This document shows positions 52,716 to 62,425 of a DNA stretch of 64,000 nucleotides, piece by piece. Under the pieces are notes generated by a model. It was given only the letters and a program-made list of their open reading frames with translations, was not told the origin of the DNA and made no database searches. Position 1 is the stretch's first letter. Each line of letters starts with the position of its first letter. The translations under genes were made by a program, and so were the position numbers. Origin of the DNA: JBCBCP01 sp039817385 (GTDB lineage Bacteria > Pseudomonadota > Alphaproteobacteria > Rhodobacterales > Rhodobacteraceae); contig JBCBVY010000001.1 in the NCBI GenBank assembly GCA_039817385.1, positions 682,001-746,000 on the forward strand, in the 5' to 3' direction.

Positions 52716-53630
52716 ATGACCGCCCCCCGCATCACCGCCGCCTCATGGGCCATGATTGCCGTGCTGGGGCTGACCTGGGGCGGCACGTTTCTTGTCACCG
52801 AACTTGGCCTTGAGGGGCTGACACCGTTCTGGCTTGCCGCGGGCCGCATCGTGTTTGCAACCTGTGTTATGGTGGCAATCTGGCGCCTGCGCGGGGGTGC
52901 GTTGTTCCACGCGCCGCCGGCGCGCGGCACGTGGCTGTCGGTGCTGGCCATTGGCGGGTTTTCCACCGCGATCCCCTTTTGCCTGTTGGCTTGGGGCCAA
53001 CAATACGTCACCGCAGGGTTTGCGGGCGTCTCGATGGCCTCTGTTGCGCTGATCGTTCTGCCGCTTGCGCATGTCTTTGTCCCCGGGGAGCGGATGACGC
53101 TGCGCCGCACCATCGGCTTCCTCATTGGCTTCGCGGGGGTCTGCGTGCTGATCGGCGGCACGGCGATGGACAGCACCGGCGCCCGGCTGGAGACGCTGGG
53201 CCGCATCGCCTGCGTTGGCGCGGCGTGCTGCTACGGCATCTCTTCGATCCTGATGCGGCGCCTTCCGACTGTGGACCCAATTGGCCTCGCCACGGTCCTG
53301 CTGATCATCGCCGCAGCCATGACCGTCCCCATTGCCTTCGCCCTCGAAGGCCCCCCGCCCCTGCCCGACCCGCGCACGCTGCTGATCGTTGCCTTCCTCG
53401 GCCTGGTGCCGACCGCGATGGCCAACTTCCTGCGGGTGATGGTGATCCGCACCGCGGGGCCGGTCTTCATGTCGCTGACCAACTACCAGGTGCCCCTGTG
53501 GTCCGTGCTGCTCGGTGCGTGGCTGCTGAATGAGCCGCTGCCGCCGACGCTGCTGTCGGCGATGGCGCTAATCCTGGGCGGTGTTGCGCTCAGCCAGCTC
53601 GGCGCGCTGCGGCGGCTCTTTGGCCGCTAG
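52716..53630 (+). CDS. DMT-superfamily (EamA) transporter
   Basis: Inner-membrane carrier (304 aa) with ten hydrophobic segments in two EamA repeats (about residues 5-140 and 155-295). The opening AMIAVLGLTWGGTFLVTELGL and repeat signature PLWSVLLGAWLLNEPLPP are typical. EamA proteins usually export metabolites such as amino acids. Its TAG stop and the glmM stop on the other strand share the palindrome CTAG at 53627-53630. Substrate unknown. Confidence 0.9.
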   Translation: MTAPRITAASWAMIAVLGLTWGGTFLVTELGLEGLTPFWLAAGRIVFATCVMVAIWRLRGGALFHAPPARGTWLSVLAIGGFSTAIPFCLLAWGQQYVTAGFAGVSMASVALIVLPLAHVFVPGERMTLRRTIGFLIGFAGVCVLIGGTAMDSTGARLETLGRIACVGAACCYGISSILMRRLPTVDPIGLATVLLIIAAAMTVPIAFALEGPPPLPDPRTLLIVAFLGLVPTAMANFLRVMVIRTAGPVFMSLTNYQVPLWSVLLGAWLLNEPLPPTLLSAMALILGGVALSQLGALRRLFGR

Positions 53631-54979
53631 GCGGTCTCTTTCAGCGCCGCCTCGACCGCGTCAACCACGCCGGACACAGCCGCCTCAAGGATCGCCGGAT
53701 CCTCGCTTTCGGCCATCACGCGGACCAAAGGCTCCGTCCCGGATTTGCGGATCAGCAAACGGCCATTGCCCGCCAAATGCGCCTCTGCCGCCGTGATCGC
53801 CTTTTGCACGGCTGCCGACTCCAGCGGCGCTTGCCCCGCACCGAAGCGCACATTGCGCAAGAGCTGCGGCACGGCATCGAACTGGTGCAACAGCTCGGAC
53901 GCCTTGCGCCCGCTGCGCACCAGTTCGGCCAGGAATTGCAGGCCCGCCATCAGCCCGTCACCCGTGGTCGCATGGTCGGTCATCACGATATGGCCCGACT
54001 GCTCCCCGCCAAGGTTGAACCCGCCCGCGCGCATCCGTTCGACCACGTAGCGGTCGCCGACCCGCGTGCGCTCCAGCCGCAGCCCGCGCCCTTCGACAAA
54101 GCGTTCGAGGCCAAGGTTGCTCATAACCGTGGCCACCAAAGCACCGCCTTTCAGCTGGCCTTCATCGGCCAGCCGCGCCGTCAGCAGCGCCATCAGCTGG
54201 TCGCCATCGCCGACCTTGCCCGTCTCGTCCACGAGGATCACACGGTCCGCATCGCCATCAAGGCAGATGCCCACATGCGCCCCATGCGCGACAACCATCT
54301 GCGCTGCTGTTTCGGGATGTGTCGATCCGCACCCCTCGTTGATATTGTGCCCGTTCGGCGCGACCCCCACCGGGATCACCGTCGCGCCCAGTTCAAACAG
54401 CGCCTCGGGCGCGACCCGGTGCGCGGCGCCATTGGCACAGTCGATCACCACTTTCAGCCCGTCGAGGCGCATCTGCCGGGGAAAGGTGGACTTCACCCGC
54501 TCAAGATAGCGAAAGCGGCTGTCATCGATCCGCTTCGCGCGGCCAATGTCGCGCGGGGCAATCAAGTCAACGCCGGAGGCGACGAGGCCCTCGATCTCTG
54601 CCTCCGCCGCGTCGGACAGCTTGAACCCGTCGGGGCCAAAGAACTTGATGCCATTATCATGGGCCGGGTTGTGGCTGGCGGAGATCATCACGCCCAGATC
54701 CGCGCGCATCGACCGGGTCAGAAGCCCCACCGCCGGGGTCGGCACCGGGCCCATGAAAAAGACGTTCATGCCCGTGCTCATCAGCCCCGCACCCAGCGCG
54801 CTTTCGAACATGTAGCCCGAGCGGCGCGTGTCCTTGCCGATCACCACGCGGTGCTCGCCCGCATCCCCACGCTTGAAATAACGCCCCACTGCCGCGCCAA
54901 TGCGCAGCGCATTCTCCGCGGTCATCGCGCCCGTGTTGGCGGTGCCGCGCACCCCGTCGGTGCCAAATAGTTTGCTCAT
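53627..54979 (-). CDS. glmM: Phosphoglucosamine mutase
   Basis: Enzyme of 450 aa that converts glucosamine-6-phosphate to glucosamine-1-phosphate for peptidoglycan and lipopolysaccharide precursors. Motifs: N-terminal LFGTDGVRG, phosphoserine loop ISASHNP near residue 100, metal loop DGDADR near 240, and C-terminal RKSGTEPLVRVM. The ATG overlaps the folP stop (ATGA). The folB-folP-glmM order is common in bacteria. Confidence 0.97.
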   Translation of the reverse strand: MSKLFGTDGVRGTANTGAMTAENALRIGAAVGRYFKRGDAGEHRVVIGKDTRRSGYMFESALGAGLMSTGMNVFFMGPVPTPAVGLLTRSMRADLGVMISASHNPAHDNGIKFFGPDGFKLSDAAEAEIEGLVASGVDLIAPRDIGRAKRIDDSRFRYLERVKSTFPRQMRLDGLKVVIDCANGAAHRVAPEALFELGATVIPVGVAPNGHNINEGCGSTHPETAAQMVVAHGAHVGICLDGDADRVILVDETGKVGDGDQLMALLTARLADEGQLKGGALVATVMSNLGLERFVEGRGLRLERTRVGDRYVVERMRAGGFNLGGEQSGHIVMTDHATTGDGLMAGLQFLAELVRSGRKASELLHQFDAVPQLLRNVRFGAGQAPLESAAVQKAITAAEAHLAGNGRLLIRKSGTEPLVRVMAESEDPAILEAAVSGVVDAVEAALKETA

Positions 54980-55953
54980 GCGCGCAGGTTTGCCACGCTC
55001 GCTTGCCAGAGGGCAATGGCCTGCGCGTGGCCCGCCGCGTCATGAGCGCGGATTAGCTGAACGCTCTGTCCAAGCGCCGCCAGCGCCACCCCGATGGAGC
55101 CGGGATCGCGCGCCTCTGCCGCGTCCGCGCCGCCGATCGTGCCAATGAAGCGTTTGCGCGAGGCGCCCAGCAAAATCGGCACGCCAAGCCCGTGAAACAG
55201 GGATAATCGGGCCAAAATGGCGAGGTTATGGTCCATCGTCTTGCCAAAGCCGATGCCGGGATCGGCGATGATTTGACCGATGCCGAGCGCCTTCAATGAC
55301 GCAATCCGAGCGGCGAGAAAGTCGTAAACATCCAGTAACACATTGTCATAATGCGGGGCGATTTGCATCGTTTCGGGGTCGCCCTGCGCGTGCATCACGC
55401 AAACCGGGACACCCCGCGCGGCGCACAGGGGGGCCAGCGCGGGGTCATAGGTGAAGCCCGACACGTCGTTGACGATGCTGGCGCCCGCGTCCAGCGCGGC
55501 CTCTGCCACCGCTGCCTTGCGCGTGTCGATGGAGATGGGCGTGGTCACACCGGCTTCCCGCAGCGCTTTGATCAGCGGGGCGGTGCGGCGGATTTCTTCC
55601 TCGGGCGCGACGGTCTCAGCCCCCGGGCGGGTGGACTCGCCGCCGATGTCGAGGATGTCCGCGCTGCGCGACAGCGCGATGGCGTGCGCGAGGCTGGCCT
55701 CAAAGCTGCGCCCGCCGTCGGAAAAGCTGTCCGGCGTGGCGTTCACGACTCCCATGATGCGCGGTTTCTGCGCGTCCGGGCGCGGAGCGGCCCACGCTGC
55801 CCGCCAGTCGGACGGCGCCGCGTCGATGGGGATGACCCGCGCCGGCGCATCGCGGCGCAGGTGTTCTGCGTGGCTGGCCCAACCCCATGCGATGCAGCAG
55901 GCGCCCGACGCGCGGGCGGGGCCGACCTGCACCAGCGGTCGAAAGTAGTCCAC
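54976..55953 (-). CDS. folP: Dihydropteroate synthase
   Basis: Folate enzyme (325 aa) that joins dihydropterin pyrophosphate to p-aminobenzoate. The TIM-barrel core has GVVNATPDSFSDGG, DIGGESTRPGA, IVNDVSGF, VCVMHAQGDP and IADPGIGFGK. An N-terminal extension of about 65 residues precedes the core and is variable in Rhodobacterales. The start is uncertain: the GTG at 55953 (VDYFRPL) is preferred, while a TTG at 55962 would overlap the folB stop (TTGA). Confidence 0.94.
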   Translation of the reverse strand: MDYFRPLVQVGPARASGACCIAWGWASHAEHLRRDAPARVIPIDAAPSDWRAAWAAPRPDAQKPRIMGVVNATPDSFSDGGRSFEASLAHAIALSRSADILDIGGESTRPGAETVAPEEEIRRTAPLIKALREAGVTTPISIDTRKAAVAEAALDAGASIVNDVSGFTYDPALAPLCAARGVPVCVMHAQGDPETMQIAPHYDNVLLDVYDFLAARIASLKALGIGQIIADPGIGFGKTMDHNLAILARLSLFHGLGVPILLGASRKRFIGTIGGADAAEARDPGSIGVALAALGQSVQLIRAHDAAGHAQAIALWQASVANLRA

Positions 55954-55958
55954 TGCGC

Positions 55959-56876
55959 TCAAAGCGTTGCCGTCTCAGCAGGCGCCGCGCGGAGGGGCAC
56001 CGAGGCAGCCTCGGGCAGCTCAGCGCCGATAACCAGCATCTCCGACGCCTCGAAGGTGGCGGCGAACCACGCGGCAAGCGCCACCGCGTCGCGGGGCTGC
56101 GCGGAGGGGCCATCCACGGCATCCAGCACGATCTTGGACGGGGCCCAAACGCAGGTCTGGCCGTTCTTCATCGCCCAATCCAGCTCCGTCCGGGTGGAGA
56201 CGACGACGCAGCGCGCGTCCTTGCTGGCCAGGAGCCACGCGTTCTGCTCGATGGCCAGAAGGTCAATCCGCCGCTGAGTCCATTTGTGGCCCGTTTGCGG
56301 GGCGGGCGTGTCCGGCGCGCCGACGCAGAAGATCAGCGGCTGACCACTTTGGTGCAACTGGTCGATCCACGCGCCCAGATGCGGCGAGGCGATGGCTGCG
56401 TTCGACAGGTACACCAGCTGCGGGTGCGGCGCATCCTCGCCCGCAGGTGCGGCGTCTTCGGGGATGCGGCGGCGCACGATCTCAACGCCCAGCGCGCCCG
56501 GTCCCCGGTCCAGCTTTTCGATGCGGACAAAGGCGCGCACGGCCTGCGGCTCCAGCAGGATGCGGTCGGCGACGCGCTCGGCAAGGGTCTCCAGCAGGTT
56601 CAGGCGCTCATCGGCCAGCTCGGCGGCGATCGCCTCGGTGACCTTGTCATAGCTCAGGATACGGTCGACATCATCGTCGATGGGGCCGGTCAGCGGCTGC
56701 ACCTCGACCGCGATGTTAAAGCGGATGCGCTGGGTGACGCCGCGCTCTGCCTGGAAGGCGCCAATCTCGACCTCGACCACATGATCGCGGACCGAAATCC
56801 GGTCTAGCGGCGCGTCCGCGGTTGCGGCCGCGCGTCCTTCGGGATGGGCAAATGCCAGGTAGACTTCGGATGCCAT
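55959..56876 (-). CDS. folB: Dihydroneopterin aldolase with extra C-terminal domain
   Basis: Protein of 305 aa, about twice the length of a plain FolB. Residues about 20-135 are the aldolase domain (DRISVRDHVVEVEIGAFQAERG, SYDKVTEAI, LLETLAERVAD, FVRIEKLDRGPGALGVEI). Residues about 155-290 form a second domain with no folate motif; it begins QLVYLSNAAIAS and has a segment RDAVALAAWFAATFEASEML that recalls the amino-acid kinase-like pattern TSDS-AAWLA. The ATG at 56876 starts the protein; the longer reading is rejected. The second domain's function is unknown. Confidence 0.88.
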   Translation of the reverse strand: MASEVYLAFAHPEGRAAATADAPLDRISVRDHVVEVEIGAFQAERGVTQRIRFNIAVEVQPLTGPIDDDVDRILSYDKVTEAIAAELADERLNLLETLAERVADRILLEPQAVRAFVRIEKLDRGPGALGVEIVRRRIPEDAAPAGEDAPHPQLVYLSNAAIASPHLGAWIDQLHQSGQPLIFCVGAPDTPAPQTGHKWTQRRIDLLAIEQNAWLLASKDARCVVVSTRTELDWAMKNGQTCVWAPSKIVLDAVDGPSAQPRDAVALAAWFAATFEASEMLVIGAELPEAASVPLRAAPAETATL

Positions 56877-56994
56877 GCGCTGCGCCTCGGTTTGCACGTG
56901 TCGCCGCGCTCTTCGCACGGTTCAACTCCCGCGCTATTCGCACGAGCAGACGCGGTTTAGACGCCCGCAGGCGGCGCGCCAAGGCGCAAATGCG

Positions 56995-57615
56995 TCAGTT
57001 GGAGGCCGTGCGGAAGGTATGGCGGTAGAAGATGTGAACGCCGTAGCGGGCGGTACGGGTATAGACGCGGCTCCAGGATGGGTTCACGGCTGTCGTGTGG
57101 TAGTGCGTTGCGCCCTTTGTCAGCGCAGGCGCCTTGCCGTCCAGCGCCGCGCGGGCAACCTTTGCGACCCGCTCGAACGCGCGCGGCTCGCCAATGTTTT
57201 CCGCTCGCCCATCGCAGGTATAGGTGAACTGGCACTGGTAGCGCTTGCCGGTGCCCTGATTGATCACTCCGCAGACGGTCCCCGGAAAGCGCGCCGATTT
57301 CACCCGATTCATGATGACCTCGGCGACGGCAAACTGGCCCTTCACCGTCTCCCCGCGCGCCTCGAAATAGAGCGCTTCGGACAAGCACTGCCATTCGGCG
57401 CCGCCCCGTGCCTTGGGCTGATCATCAAGCCAGGCCACGCTAAACGCGAGCCCGCTATGCTGCGTGCCGGGTTCCGTGATCATCGCCTGCAACCGCTCCC
57501 GGCTTAGCCCTTTGAGCCCTTCACGCTCCACCTTCATGAGCGCCTGCCCGGACTTTTCGGAGGCAGTGGCAAGGGTTGCAACAAGGGACAAAAACAGGGC
57601 GAGCAAAAAACGCAT
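56995..57615 (-). CDS. SleB/CwlJ-family cell wall hydrolase
   Basis: Periplasmic hydrolase (206 aa) with a signal peptide (residues 1-18, LVATLATAS). The hydrolase_2 domain (about 80-200) shows the catalytic Glu in EALYFEARGE, then VAEVIMNRVKS, GVINQG and a THYHTTAVNPSW segment. Family members are lytic transglycosylase-like enzymes, needed for spore cortex lysis in Bacillus; in alphaproteobacteria they act in sacculus turnover. It stands as its own transcription unit, 119 bases upstream of folB. Confidence 0.9.
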   Translation of the reverse strand: MRFLLALFLSLVATLATASEKSGQALMKVEREGLKGLSRERLQAMITEPGTQHSGLAFSVAWLDDQPKARGGAEWQCLSEALYFEARGETVKGQFAVAEVIMNRVKSARFPGTVCGVINQGTGKRYQCQFTYTCDGRAENIGEPRAFERVAKVARAALDGKAPALTKGATHYHTTAVNPSWSRVYTRTARYGVHIFYRHTFRTASN

Positions 57616-57733
57616 GGCAGGCAGGCTACATCATTTCGGTGCGATGCACCTAGATCAATACATGGTAAACGTCCAGTTGACGCCGGGCCGCGCCGCAGCG
57701 TCCCTCAACATGTTGCGGTCACCGCCCCTGGGC

Positions 57734-60274
57734 TCAGCCAGTCTTGTGGCCAATCGCGAGCTGAGCGGCGGCCAGCCGCGCAACAGGCACCCGGAAAGGA
57801 GAGCAACTGACGTAGTCAAACCCCGCTGCGCGGCAGAATGCTATTGATTCGGGGTTGCCCCCATGCTCGCCGCAGATCGACAGGGTCAGATTGGGCTGCG
57901 CCGCGCGGCCCCGCTCCGCGCCGATCTGCAACAGCTCGCCGACGCCGTCCGTATCCAGCACGTGAAACGGGTCTTCGGCAAAGACTTCCTGCCGCACATA
58001 ATCCGACATGAACCGGCCCGCATCGTCCCGACTAAGGCCATAGGTCATCTGGGTCAGGTCATTGGTGCCAAAAGACAGAAACGCGCAGTGATCCGCGATT
58101 TCCCCGGCCCGCAGCGCCGCGCGCGGTGTCTCAACCATCACGCCAAGGCGGTAGTCAAAGCTGGCGTCCCGCTCCGCCCGGACCGCCGCCGCGACCCCGT
58201 CGATGCTGGTGCGCACCAGCTCCACTTCGCGTTTGGCGGACACAAGCGGGATCATGATTTCCGGCACGACCGGCGCGCCATCCACGCTGGCGTCAATTGT
58301 CGCCTCAAAGATCGCACGCGCCTGCATCTCGTAGATTTCCGGCACCGTCACGCCCAGCCGCACACCGCGCAGGCCCAGCATGGGGTTGTATTCCATCATC
58401 GCCTCGATCCGCCGCGTCACCTCCGGCAACGGCAGGTCCAGCGCATCTGCCAGCTCCCGGTGGCCCGATTTGTGGGTCGGCAAGAACTCGTGCAGCGGCG
58501 GGTCAAAAAGGCGGATGCAGACCGGCTGACCCTGCATGATACGGAACAGCTGGGTAAAATCCTCGCGCTGCATCGGAAGAAGCTGCTCAAGCGCCTCGCG
58601 CCGCCCGTCTGCGGTGTCGGCAAAGATCATCTCGCGCATCACGCGCAGGCGGCCCGGCTCAAAGAACATGTGCTCGGTCCGGCACAGGCCGATGCCCTGC
58701 GCGTTGAAATTGCGCGCCGTCTGCGCGTCGGCGGGCGTGTCGGCGTTCGCGCGCACTTTGATGTCGCGGGCCGCATCGGCCCAGTCCATCAGGTCGGTAA
58801 AGGCGTCATCCAGCGCGGCCTCCTGCGTGTCGGGCGCGCCCATCAGCACCTCGCCCGAGGCGCCGTCGATGGTGATCTCGTCCCCTTCCCGCAACACGCG
58901 GCCATCGGCGGTCACCAGCTGTTTTTTCACCGTCTGGAATCGCATATCCCCCACGCCGACGACGCAGGGCAAGCCAATGCCCCGCCCAATCACGGCGGCG
59001 TGGCTGGTGATCCCGCCGCGTTCCGTGATCACACCGCTGGCGGCGTGCATCCCGCGTACGTCTTCGGGCGCGGTTTCCCGGCGGACGAGGATACACGCCT
59101 CGCCCCGCGCGGCGCTTGCTTGCGCCTCGGCTGCGGAAAAAACGATGCGGCCCGTTGCGGCACCCGGGCTGGCGGCGATGCCCCGGCCCAGCACGTCGCG
59201 CGGCGCGCCCGGTGCGATCTGGCGGTGCAGCAGCGAGCTGAGCGCGCGCGGCTCAATCCGCATGACGGCCTCTTCGCGCGGGATGATCCCCTCGCGCGCC
59301 AGCTGCACCGCGATGCGCACCGCCGCCCGCGCCCCGCGCGCCACGCGCACCCCGTCAAGGATGTGCAGGCGGCCGTTTTCAATGGTAAATTCGACCTCCA
59401 TCTCCTCGCGCAAGCGGGCGCGCATCAGCTGCGCATGGGCGACGAGGGCGGCGAAAATCTCCGGCTGGCTGTCTTCGAGCGAGGGGCCGCGGGGGTCTTT
59501 GGTCAGGAAAATCGCCTCCGCGCCGCCCGCCAGCGCCTCGCGCCCCTGCCCCTGCCGCAGGTACCGCCCGGTGATCTGCGCGTGCCCGGTGGAGGAGCTG
59601 ACCAGTTGCAGAACGCCCGCGCCGTTCTCCCCCTCGGTCCCAACGCCCAGCGCCATCTGCTGCACCACAAGGCCGAGGCCCGCATCCGCGGGCGCGCCCT
59701 TCGCCATGCGCAAAAGGCGGGCGGAAGTGCCTTCCCACGCCCGCGCCATCGAGCGCAGCACGCCGCCCAGCTGCGCCGCGCGGTCCTGGGGAAAGGCCTC
59801 TTCCATCTCATCCGCATAGGCCCGCAGGCAGGCATCGAGCGCGACATCGTCCGTGGCCCAGGCCCCTTCGAACAGGTCCGGGTCGAGGCGGGCGACGCCC
59901 ACAGCGTAAGACTGCACAAAACGCAGGTAGATCAGCGTCGCCGCATCCCGTCCGATCCGGTCCGACAGGGCGGCATGGCGCGCATCGTTCATCCCGATGT
60001 TGAGCACCGCGTTTGGCCCGCCCCAATCTGGGTCCTCGGACGACGGGCGCACGCACAGCAGTGCGTCCTCGGGAAACTGCGCCTCGATCCCGGCGATGTC
60101 CGGCAGCGCGCCGGTGGCGATGTCATGCACCGCGCCAAAGCTAAGCGCGACCGTGGGCGGCACCGGCATCTCCAGCCGCACCAGCCGTTGCAAACACTTC
60201 GCCCGCCCGCCGTGGGTCGCGGTCGCAATCGGAGCGTCCGAAGTTACCAAAGTCGTATGTGGGTTGTCCTGCAC
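57734..60274 (-). CDS. Divergent pyruvate phosphate dikinase-like PEP-utilising protein
   Basis: Protein of 846 aa with PPDK architecture: N-terminal ATP-grasp-like region (about 1-340), swivelling His domain with GGITSHAAVIGRG near residue 440, and a PEP/pyruvate TIM barrel with GTNDLTQMTYGLSRDD and catalytic Cys in CGEHGGNPESIAFC. The N-terminal part is unusual: GGRA replaces the GGKG opening, and PSSEDPDWGGPNAVLNIG stands where dikinases have the SMPGMMDT loop. It may differ in nucleotide or acceptor use. Start uncertain: GTG at 60274, alternative GTG at 60283. It lies 82 bases downstream of glyS. Confidence 0.82.
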   Translation of the reverse strand: MQDNPHTTLVTSDAPIATATHGGRAKCLQRLVRLEMPVPPTVALSFGAVHDIATGALPDIAGIEAQFPEDALLCVRPSSEDPDWGGPNAVLNIGMNDARHAALSDRIGRDAATLIYLRFVQSYAVGVARLDPDLFEGAWATDDVALDACLRAYADEMEEAFPQDRAAQLGGVLRSMARAWEGTSARLLRMAKGAPADAGLGLVVQQMALGVGTEGENGAGVLQLVSSSTGHAQITGRYLRQGQGREALAGGAEAIFLTKDPRGPSLEDSQPEIFAALVAHAQLMRARLREEMEVEFTIENGRLHILDGVRVARGARAAVRIAVQLAREGIIPREEAVMRIEPRALSSLLHRQIAPGAPRDVLGRGIAASPGAATGRIVFSAAEAQASAARGEACILVRRETAPEDVRGMHAASGVITERGGITSHAAVIGRGIGLPCVVGVGDMRFQTVKKQLVTADGRVLREGDEITIDGASGEVLMGAPDTQEAALDDAFTDLMDWADAARDIKVRANADTPADAQTARNFNAQGIGLCRTEHMFFEPGRLRVMREMIFADTADGRREALEQLLPMQREDFTQLFRIMQGQPVCIRLFDPPLHEFLPTHKSGHRELADALDLPLPEVTRRIEAMMEYNPMLGLRGVRLGVTVPEIYEMQARAIFEATIDASVDGAPVVPEIMIPLVSAKREVELVRTSIDGVAAAVRAERDASFDYRLGVMVETPRAALRAGEIADHCAFLSFGTNDLTQMTYGLSRDDAGRFMSDYVRQEVFAEDPFHVLDTDGVGELLQIGAERGRAAQPNLTLSICGEHGGNPESIAFCRAAGFDYVSCSPFRVPVARLAAAQLAIGHKTG

Positions 60275-60356
60275 CGCGCGCACCTGTCTTACCGGCGCGC
60301 AGCATATGCAGCTATGGGCGCGCAACAAGAGGGCTGCATGTCACAGGACATAGGGC

Positions 60357-62390
60357 CTACCCTTCAATGCGTCCCAGATCGGCCACCCGGTCGCAGGCTT
60401 GCCGGATACGGCTAAGCAAATTCAAGCGGTTACGCCGCACGACCTCGGCATCGGCATTGATCTTGACCGCTTCGAAAAAGGCGTCGATGGGCCCGCGCAG
60501 CCACGCCATTGCCGCCATCGCGGCGGCGAAATCCTGTGTCTCCAGCGCTTCTGAAATTTTCTGTTCCGCGGTGTCCAGCGCATCGAACAAGGCGATCTCT
60601 TCGGGGGCGTCGGCAAATTTCCGGTCCGCACCAAACGAGTACTCCACCCCGTCTTTCTCCTCGGCCTGGGACAGAATGTTCGCCGCCCGTTTGTAGCCTT
60701 GCACGAGGTTGGTGCCCTCTTCGGTGTCGAGCGCCGCTTGCAAAGCCACTGCGCGCTCGGTCAGGCGCGCCAGATCGTCCGACCCTTCGGCGGTCAGCAC
60801 CGCGTCGATGACGTCATGGCGTATATCCATGTCGCGCAAGTAGACCTTTAGCCGGTCGTGGAAGAAGGAGAGCAGATCGTCGTTCACCCTATACTCCAGC
60901 AGCGGAAGCGTCAGCTGGTTTTTGAGCACCAACCGGATCACCCCTAGCGCGGCGCGGCGCAGGGCGAAGGGGTCTTTCGAGCCTGTCGGCTTCTCGTTAA
61001 TCGCCCAGAAGCCCGTCAGCTTATCCAGCTTCTCGGCCAGTGCCACGGCCACGGAGACCGGCGCGGTCGGCACATCATCGGAGGGGCCAAGCGGGGCATA
61101 GTGCTCCTCCGCCGCGGCAGCAACAGCCGCATCCTTGCCTGCGGCCTCAAGGTAATAGCGCCCCATCACCCCCTGCAATTCGGGGAACTCAAAGACCATC
61201 TCGGAGGACAGATCCGCCTTAGCCAGCTTTGCGGCCTCCTCCGCCCTGTGCGCATCCGCACGGCAAACGGGCGCCAGCTCTCGCGCCAGCGCAGCCATGC
61301 GGCGGATCAGATCAGCTTGCGAGCCGAGCTTATTGTGGAAGGTCACCGCCTCAAGGCGCTCCAGCCAGTCGCCCATCCCGGCCCGCGCCACGCGCAAATC
61401 GTTCTCCCAGAAAAACACCGCATCGGCGAGGCGTGCCGCCAGCACCTTTTCATTGCCCGCAAGGATCGTCGCACCGTTATCGGCAGTCTCCCGGTTGGCC
61501 ACGGTGATGAACCGCGTGATCTTGCCCGTCTTGTCCTGCACGGAAAAGAACTTCTGATGCTCCTTCATGGAGGTCCGCAGCACCTCCGCGGGCAGGTCCA
61601 GAAAGGCCGCGCCAATCGGCCCCATCAGCACCACCGGCCATTCGACCAGCCCGGCAACTTCGGCCAATAGGCCCTTATCCTCGACCACTTCAAGGCCCGA
61701 GGCAAAGGCGACGTTGGTCGCGTCGTTCCAGATCGCCTGCGCGCGCTCCTCCGCGTCCAGCACGACAAAGGCCTTGCGCAGCTGCGCCTCGTAATCCTCG
61801 AAACTGCGCACGGTCATCGCGGCTGGCGCCATAAAGCGGTGGCCCCAGGTCGTATCCCCCGACACGATCCCGTCCACATCCAGCGGCACCACCTCGTGCC
61901 CATCCTCGGCGCTCAGAACGCACAGGATCGAATGCAGCGGCCGTACCCAGCGCAGGCTGCCCGCGCCCCAGCGCATCGACTTGGGCCAGGGGAAGGTGCG
62001 GATAACACCTTCCAGCACCTCCGCCACGATCTCCGCCGCCGGGCGCCCCGGCTTTTCGATCACCGCGAACAGCACATTGCCTTTTGGCGTCTCGCGTTCT
62101 TCCACCTGATCGCGGCTCAGCCCCGCACCGCGCAAGAACCCCTCAATCGCCTTTTCCGGCGCATCCGCGCGCGGCCCTTTGCGCTCCTCGTGCGTCGTCG
62201 GGCTTTCCGCGAGCAACCCATCCACCGCCAGCGCCAGCCGCCGCGGCGTCGCGAAAGCGCGCGCACCGGCATAGGTCAGCCCCGCTTCCACCAGCTCGTC
62301 CGTGACCAGCTTCCGCAAATCCTGCGCCGCCCGCGCCTGCATCCGCGCCGGGATTTCCTCGGAGAAAAGTTCAATCAGCAGGTCAGGCAT
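60357..62390 (-). CDS. glyS: Glycyl-tRNA synthetase beta subunit
   Basis: Beta subunit (677 aa) of the tetrameric bacterial glycyl-tRNA synthetase, responsible for tRNA recognition. The N-terminal LLIELFSEEIPARM, middle FPWPKSMRWG and RTSMKEHQKFFSV, and KDPFALRRAALGVIR are hallmarks. The start is the ATG at 62390 (GGAAAG 8 bases upstream); the longer reading is rejected. It is separated from glyQ by two unrelated genes on the same strand. Confidence 0.96.
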   Translation of the reverse strand: MPDLLIELFSEEIPARMQARAAQDLRKLVTDELVEAGLTYAGARAFATPRRLALAVDGLLAESPTTHEERKGPRADAPEKAIEGFLRGAGLSRDQVEERETPKGNVLFAVIEKPGRPAAEIVAEVLEGVIRTFPWPKSMRWGAGSLRWVRPLHSILCVLSAEDGHEVVPLDVDGIVSGDTTWGHRFMAPAAMTVRSFEDYEAQLRKAFVVLDAEERAQAIWNDATNVAFASGLEVVEDKGLLAEVAGLVEWPVVLMGPIGAAFLDLPAEVLRTSMKEHQKFFSVQDKTGKITRFITVANRETADNGATILAGNEKVLAARLADAVFFWENDLRVARAGMGDWLERLEAVTFHNKLGSQADLIRRMAALARELAPVCRADAHRAEEAAKLAKADLSSEMVFEFPELQGVMGRYYLEAAGKDAAVAAAAEEHYAPLGPSDDVPTAPVSVAVALAEKLDKLTGFWAINEKPTGSKDPFALRRAALGVIRLVLKNQLTLPLLEYRVNDDLLSFFHDRLKVYLRDMDIRHDVIDAVLTAEGSDDLARLTERAVALQAALDTEEGTNLVQGYKRAANILSQAEEKDGVEYSFGADRKFADAPEEIALFDALDTAEQKISEALETQDFAAAMAAMAWLRGPIDAFFEAVKINADAEVVRRNRLNLLSRIRQACDRVADLGRIEG

Positions 62391-62425
62391 CGTGCCGCTT
62401 TCCATTCATGTTCCAAATGGCCTTG

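Noticed and set aside
57863..60415. 850-codon open frame on the plus strand
   Set aside because: Antisense shadow of the PPDK-like gene, which has clear catalytic motifs on the minus strand.
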